A DNA stretch of 8,317 bases, taken from contig JADFGH010000087.1 of the NCBI GenBank assembly GCA_022567775.1, positions 1 through 8,317 of the forward strand. The letters run 5' to 3'. Below, piece after piece: positions 5,832 to 8,317 of this stretch. Within the stretch, counting starts at the first letter, position 1, and the number at the start of each line of letters is the position of its first letter. Under the pieces are notes generated by a model that worked only from the letters and a program-made list of their open reading frames with translations, had not been told where the DNA came from and did not search any database. Position numbers and translations under genes: made by a program. This DNA comes from Pseudomonadota bacterium. Its GTDB lineage: Bacteria > Pseudomonadota > Gammaproteobacteria > Steroidobacterales > Woeseiaceae.

Positions 5832-6681
5832 CCTGGTTAGTGCACGCAACGTATCAAAGAATTATGGTGACTTGCGCGCGGTTGACGATGTCAGCTTCGA
5901 TATTGAAAAAGGGTGCATCATGGGCCTTATCGGTCCGAATGGTGCGGGCAAGACGACACTCCTGAAAGCACTTCTTGGCCTGACCGACTGCCAGGGCAGC
6001 CTTTCAGTGCTGGGTCTGGACCCGTTTCGCCAGCGCAAGGAATTGATGCAAAACATCTGCTTTATCGCCGACGTGGCAATACTGCCGCGGTGGATTCGCG
6101 TATACCAACTCCTGGATTTTGTCGAGGCTGTCCACAATCACTTTTCCAGGAAGAAAGCTGAGGCATTACTTGCTCACACAAAAATCCCGGCCAAAGCGAA
6201 AGTGCGGGAATTGTCCAAGGGCATGGTCACGCAGCTGCACCTTTCCATCATTACCGCGATCGACGCAAAGCTGTTGATACTCGACGAACCGACGCTGGGT
6301 CTCGATATCATCTTCCGCAAGGACTTCTACAGCCACTTGCTGGAGGACTACTTCGACGAAGAGCGGACCATCATCATCACGACGCACCAGGTAGAAGAGA
6401 TCGAGAACCTGTTGACGAACATCATGTTTATCAACAATGGTCGCATCGTGCTTGATGCCAGCATGGACGCGTTACCTGAACAATACGTCGAATTACTGGC
6501 CAGTGGTGAAAATGCCGACCGGGCCAGGAAGCTCAATCCAATCTTTGAACGCGACGTATTCGGCAAGAAAGTCCTCACTTTTGAAGGCATCAGTCGTGAG
6601 CAACTGACAGGGCTCGGCGAACTGAGGACGCCGGATATCGCCGATCTGTTCGTAGCCAAGGTCAAAGGAGTGACAGCATGA
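5824..6681 (+). CDS. ABC transporter ATP-binding protein (YtrB-like)
   Basis: This 285-residue cytoplasmic ATPase powers the adjacent permease. Walker A is GPNGAGKTT (37-45), the ABC signature is LSKGM (130-134) in place of LSGGQ, Walker B is LLILDEP (150-156) with catalytic E155, the D-loop is LGLD (158-161), and the switch histidine is H188 (IIITTHQ). The canonical Q-loop glutamine is absent: the aligned position in ICFIADVAILPRW is D83. The stretch after the nucleotide-binding domain (about 225-285) is a C-terminal extension of unknown role. GGAGG lies 5 nt before the ATG, and the start overlaps the end of gntR by 8 bp. The end overlaps the permease by 4 bp, so the three genes are translationally coupled. 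The missing glutamine and the LSKGM signature resemble other GntR-linked ABC-2 ATPases known to me. Export rather than import is the usual direction for ABC-2 systems; the substrate is unknown. Confidence 0.95.
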   Translation: MTSLVSARNVSKNYGDLRAVDDVSFDIEKGCIMGLIGPNGAGKTTLLKALLGLTDCQGSLSVLGLDPFRQRKELMQNICFIADVAILPRWIRVYQLLDFVEAVHNHFSRKKAEALLAHTKIPAKAKVRELSKGMVTQLHLSIITAIDAKLLILDEPTLGLDIIFRKDFYSHLLEDYFDEERTIIITTHQVEEIENLLTNIMFINNGRIVLDASMDALPEQYVELLASGENADRARKLNPIFERDVFGKKVLTFEGISREQLTGLGELRTPDIADLFVAKVKGVTA

Positions 6682-7598
6682 TGCAAGGTCAGCTCGCACT
6701 GCTTGAACGCGAACTCTGGGAGCATCGGTCGATATACGTCGTTCCCATTGTTGTGGCGATCATCATGACGCTGGCAGCACTGACGGGCCAGGTGTCAATC
6801 AACGGCATGGAACATGTCGACATCGGCATCGTCGGTGCGTCCAATATGCCGGACAATGCAAGGGCGGCGGTACTGTCCGGAATCATGATCGGCCTGTCGA
6901 CCACATTCGTGTTTTCGATGTGGATACTGACCATCTTCTATGCGCTCGATTCCCTGTACGCAGAGCGCAAGGACAGAAGTATTCTTTTCTGGCGCTCCAT
7001 GCCTTCGACCGATCTTGAAACGGTGCTCTCGAAGTTGTTGACAGCAATGCTGGTCATTCCATTGGTGACTTTCGCAATGATCCTGGTCACGCACCTGGCC
7101 GTGCTGCTGTTTGCCAGTGTGTGGGTCGCGGCCCGCGGCGGCAGCGGCTTGACCCTGATCTGGGGGTCAGTCCCGTTCTTCGACAACTGGACAGCGACGC
7201 TCATCTTCGTGCTGGCATTGCCCTTGTGGCTGTCACCGTTCATCGGATGGTTCCTGTTCATCTCTGCCTTCACGAAACGCTCACCGTTTCTTACCGCATT
7301 TCTGCCGATCGCCATATTGCCAATGCTCGAGAATATGCTTTTTGACACCGCGGTCTTTGCTGAGGCGTTCTTCGTGCGCTCCATCAAGATGCCGCTGTTT
7401 ATCAATCCCGGCACAATGGAACGCCTTTTCGAAGAGGGCGATGGTTTCGCGCTTCTTGCCGACGCCCAATTGAGCCTGCTGGGATTGATGGATTTAAGTG
7501 GTTTCCTGACTAACCCGGGACTGTGGTTGGGCCTGATCGTGTGCGGTCTCTTCACTGCCGCGGCAATCTACGTGCGCCGCTACAGGGATGACAGCTAG
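6678..7598 (+). CDS. ABC-2-type transporter permease
   Basis: This 306-residue inner-membrane protein has about six hydrophobic segments: roughly residues 20-36, 68-90, 122-150, 172-198, 203-217 and 280-300. Between the second and third lies a cytoplasmic stretch, LYAERKDRSILFWRSMPSTD (93-112), which is characteristic of ABC-2 permeases paired with GntR-linked ATPases and probably contacts the ATPase. A polar loop follows the first segment (about 38-62). The ATG overlaps the ATPase stop (ATGA), and GGAG lies 7 nt upstream. It is the last gene of the unit; its TAG overlaps the TAG of pspF on the other strand. The operon encodes one ATPase and one permease, so the transporter would most simply be a dimer of each. 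The substrate is unknown; lipid, peptide or antibiotic export is only a guess from the family. Confidence 0.92.
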   Translation: MMQGQLALLERELWEHRSIYVVPIVVAIIMTLAALTGQVSINGMEHVDIGIVGASNMPDNARAAVLSGIMIGLSTTFVFSMWILTIFYALDSLYAERKDRSILFWRSMPSTDLETVLSKLLTAMLVIPLVTFAMILVTHLAVLLFASVWVAARGGSGLTLIWGSVPFFDNWTATLIFVLALPLWLSPFIGWFLFISAFTKRSPFLTAFLPIAILPMLENMLFDTAVFAEAFFVRSIKMPLFINPGTMERLFEEGDGFALLADAQLSLLGLMDLSGFLTNPGLWLGLIVCGLFTAAAIYVRRYRDDS

Positions 7599-8317
7599 CC
7601 GACCTCGGATTTCCTGATATCCAGCGAGTATTTCCTTATTTTGCCCCTAAGCTGGTGATAGCTGAGGCCCAGCAAGTCTGCAGCAAGCCGTTGGTTGAAT
7701 CGCGCTTTCTCGAGCCCGGCTTTCAGTAGCTCTACCTCGAGTTCCTGTACCCGCGTATTAATATCGGTCGGCAAAATCGGTGTGCTTCGTATGACAGACT
7801 TTCTCTTCGCTGAACTTTCCACAATTGCCGATTCGCGTAATCGAAACGGCGAATCGAATGGATCAAAAACGATACTGGTGATCTGTTTGCCCGGTTCCGC
7901 GGAACGATAGACAGATCGCTCAACCGCATTCTTCAACTCACGAACGTTTCCAGGCCAGTCATAGCGCAACAGCGCTGAAGAGGCTCGCGCGCCGAAGCCG
8001 GGAAAGTACTGGTACTTCAATTCACTGGCCATATTCAGGGCAAATGCGTAGGCGAGAGGCAGAATGTCCTCCAGCCGCTCACGCAACGGCGGTATGGTGA
8101 CGACGTCGAACGCGAGCCGGTCCAGCAGGTCCACGCGAAATCGTCCGGCGGCAACCAATGCCTGTAAATCCGCGTTCGTCGATCCGACAATGCGAATGTC
8201 GACGGAAAAGGTGTCACTGCCGCCAACCCGCTGCAGCTCCCCATATTCAATTATCCGCAGAATTTTCTCCTGCGTGCGCAGGGATATGCTCGCCAATTCA
8301 TCCAGAACCAGCGTGCC
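7595..8317 (-). CDS. pspF: Phage-shock operon activator PspF, N-terminus outside the window
   Basis: PspF is an AAA+ enhancer-binding protein that remodels sigma-54 polymerase to switch on the psp envelope-stress genes; it is inhibited by PspA and has no receiver domain. The frame is open to the right edge, giving 240 C-terminal residues. The missing part (about 100 residues) would hold Walker A and the GAFTGA loop. Visible elements are Walker B (GTLVLDEL), EKILRIIEYGELQRVGGS, the sensor I region VGSTNADL, arginine-finger residues in FRVDLLDRLAFD (R162 and R168 in E. coli numbering), PPLRERLEDI, and the sensor II region WPGNVRELKNAVERSVYR. A C-terminal Fis-type helix-turn-helix follows (FNQRLAADLLGLSYHQLRGKIRKY). 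Agreement with E. coli PspF is high along the whole length; the linker before the helix-turn-helix is somewhat longer. pspA and its partners would be expected divergently to the right. The stop lies in the CTAG shared with the permease. Confidence 0.93.
   Translation of the reverse strand, partial: GTLVLDELASISLRTQEKILRIIEYGELQRVGGSDTFSVDIRIVGSTNADLQALVAAGRFRVDLLDRLAFDVVTIPPLRERLEDILPLAYAFALNMASELKYQYFPGFGARASSALLRYDWPGNVRELKNAVERSVYRSAEPGKQITSIVFDPFDSPFRLRESAIVESSAKRKSVIRSTPILPTDINTRVQELEVELLKAGLEKARFNQRLAADLLGLSYHQLRGKIRKYSLDIRKSEVG

Noticed and set aside
6938..7555. A 205-codon minus-strand frame opposite the permease
   Set aside because: Its product is basic and Ser/Asn/Arg-rich, typical of the reverse strand of a membrane protein gene, and the permease has a good ribosome-binding site and family motifs.

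Overview
The window looks like chromosomal DNA from a gammaproteobacterium. The clues are a long membrane-type FadE acyl-CoA dehydrogenase, an NAD-type malate dehydrogenase of the 'TGAAGQIGY' class, and a PspF-type sigma-54 activator. The base composition is moderately GC-rich throughout. I see no transposase, integrase, tRNA, rRNA or CRISPR array. The exact lineage cannot be fixed from this sequence; a free-living aerobic group near Xanthomonadales, Woeseiales or Steroidobacterales is my guess.

Layout, left to right. The left half (1-4541) is on the minus strand. Read in the direction of transcription it is: an ECF sigma factor, a single-pass membrane protein that is probably its anti-sigma partner, malate dehydrogenase (mdh), and fadE, which runs off the left edge and lacks its C-terminus. 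A divergent control region of about 350 bp (4542-4889) follows. It carries a perfect two-armed palindrome (10-bp arms, 2-bp centre) lying on the -10 element of a plausible sigma-70 promoter that fires rightward.

The rightward unit (4890-7598) has four genes: a small secreted protein of unknown function, a short GntR/YtrA-type repressor, an ABC transporter ATPase, and an ABC-2-type permease. The last three are translationally coupled (8-bp and 4-bp overlaps). I infer an autoregulated export or envelope-stress module: the repressor senses something, releases the palindrome, and switches on the secreted protein and the transporter together.

The right edge (7595-8317) holds the C-terminal two thirds of pspF on the minus strand. 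Its stop codon overlaps the permease stop codon in a shared CTAG. The pspABC genes that PspF usually controls would lie just outside the window to the right, which places the ABC module beside an envelope-stress locus.

Most of the window is recognisable housekeeping or regulatory material. The least explained parts are the small secreted protein at the head of the ABC operon, the 237-bp gap behind it, and the membrane partner of the sigma factor.
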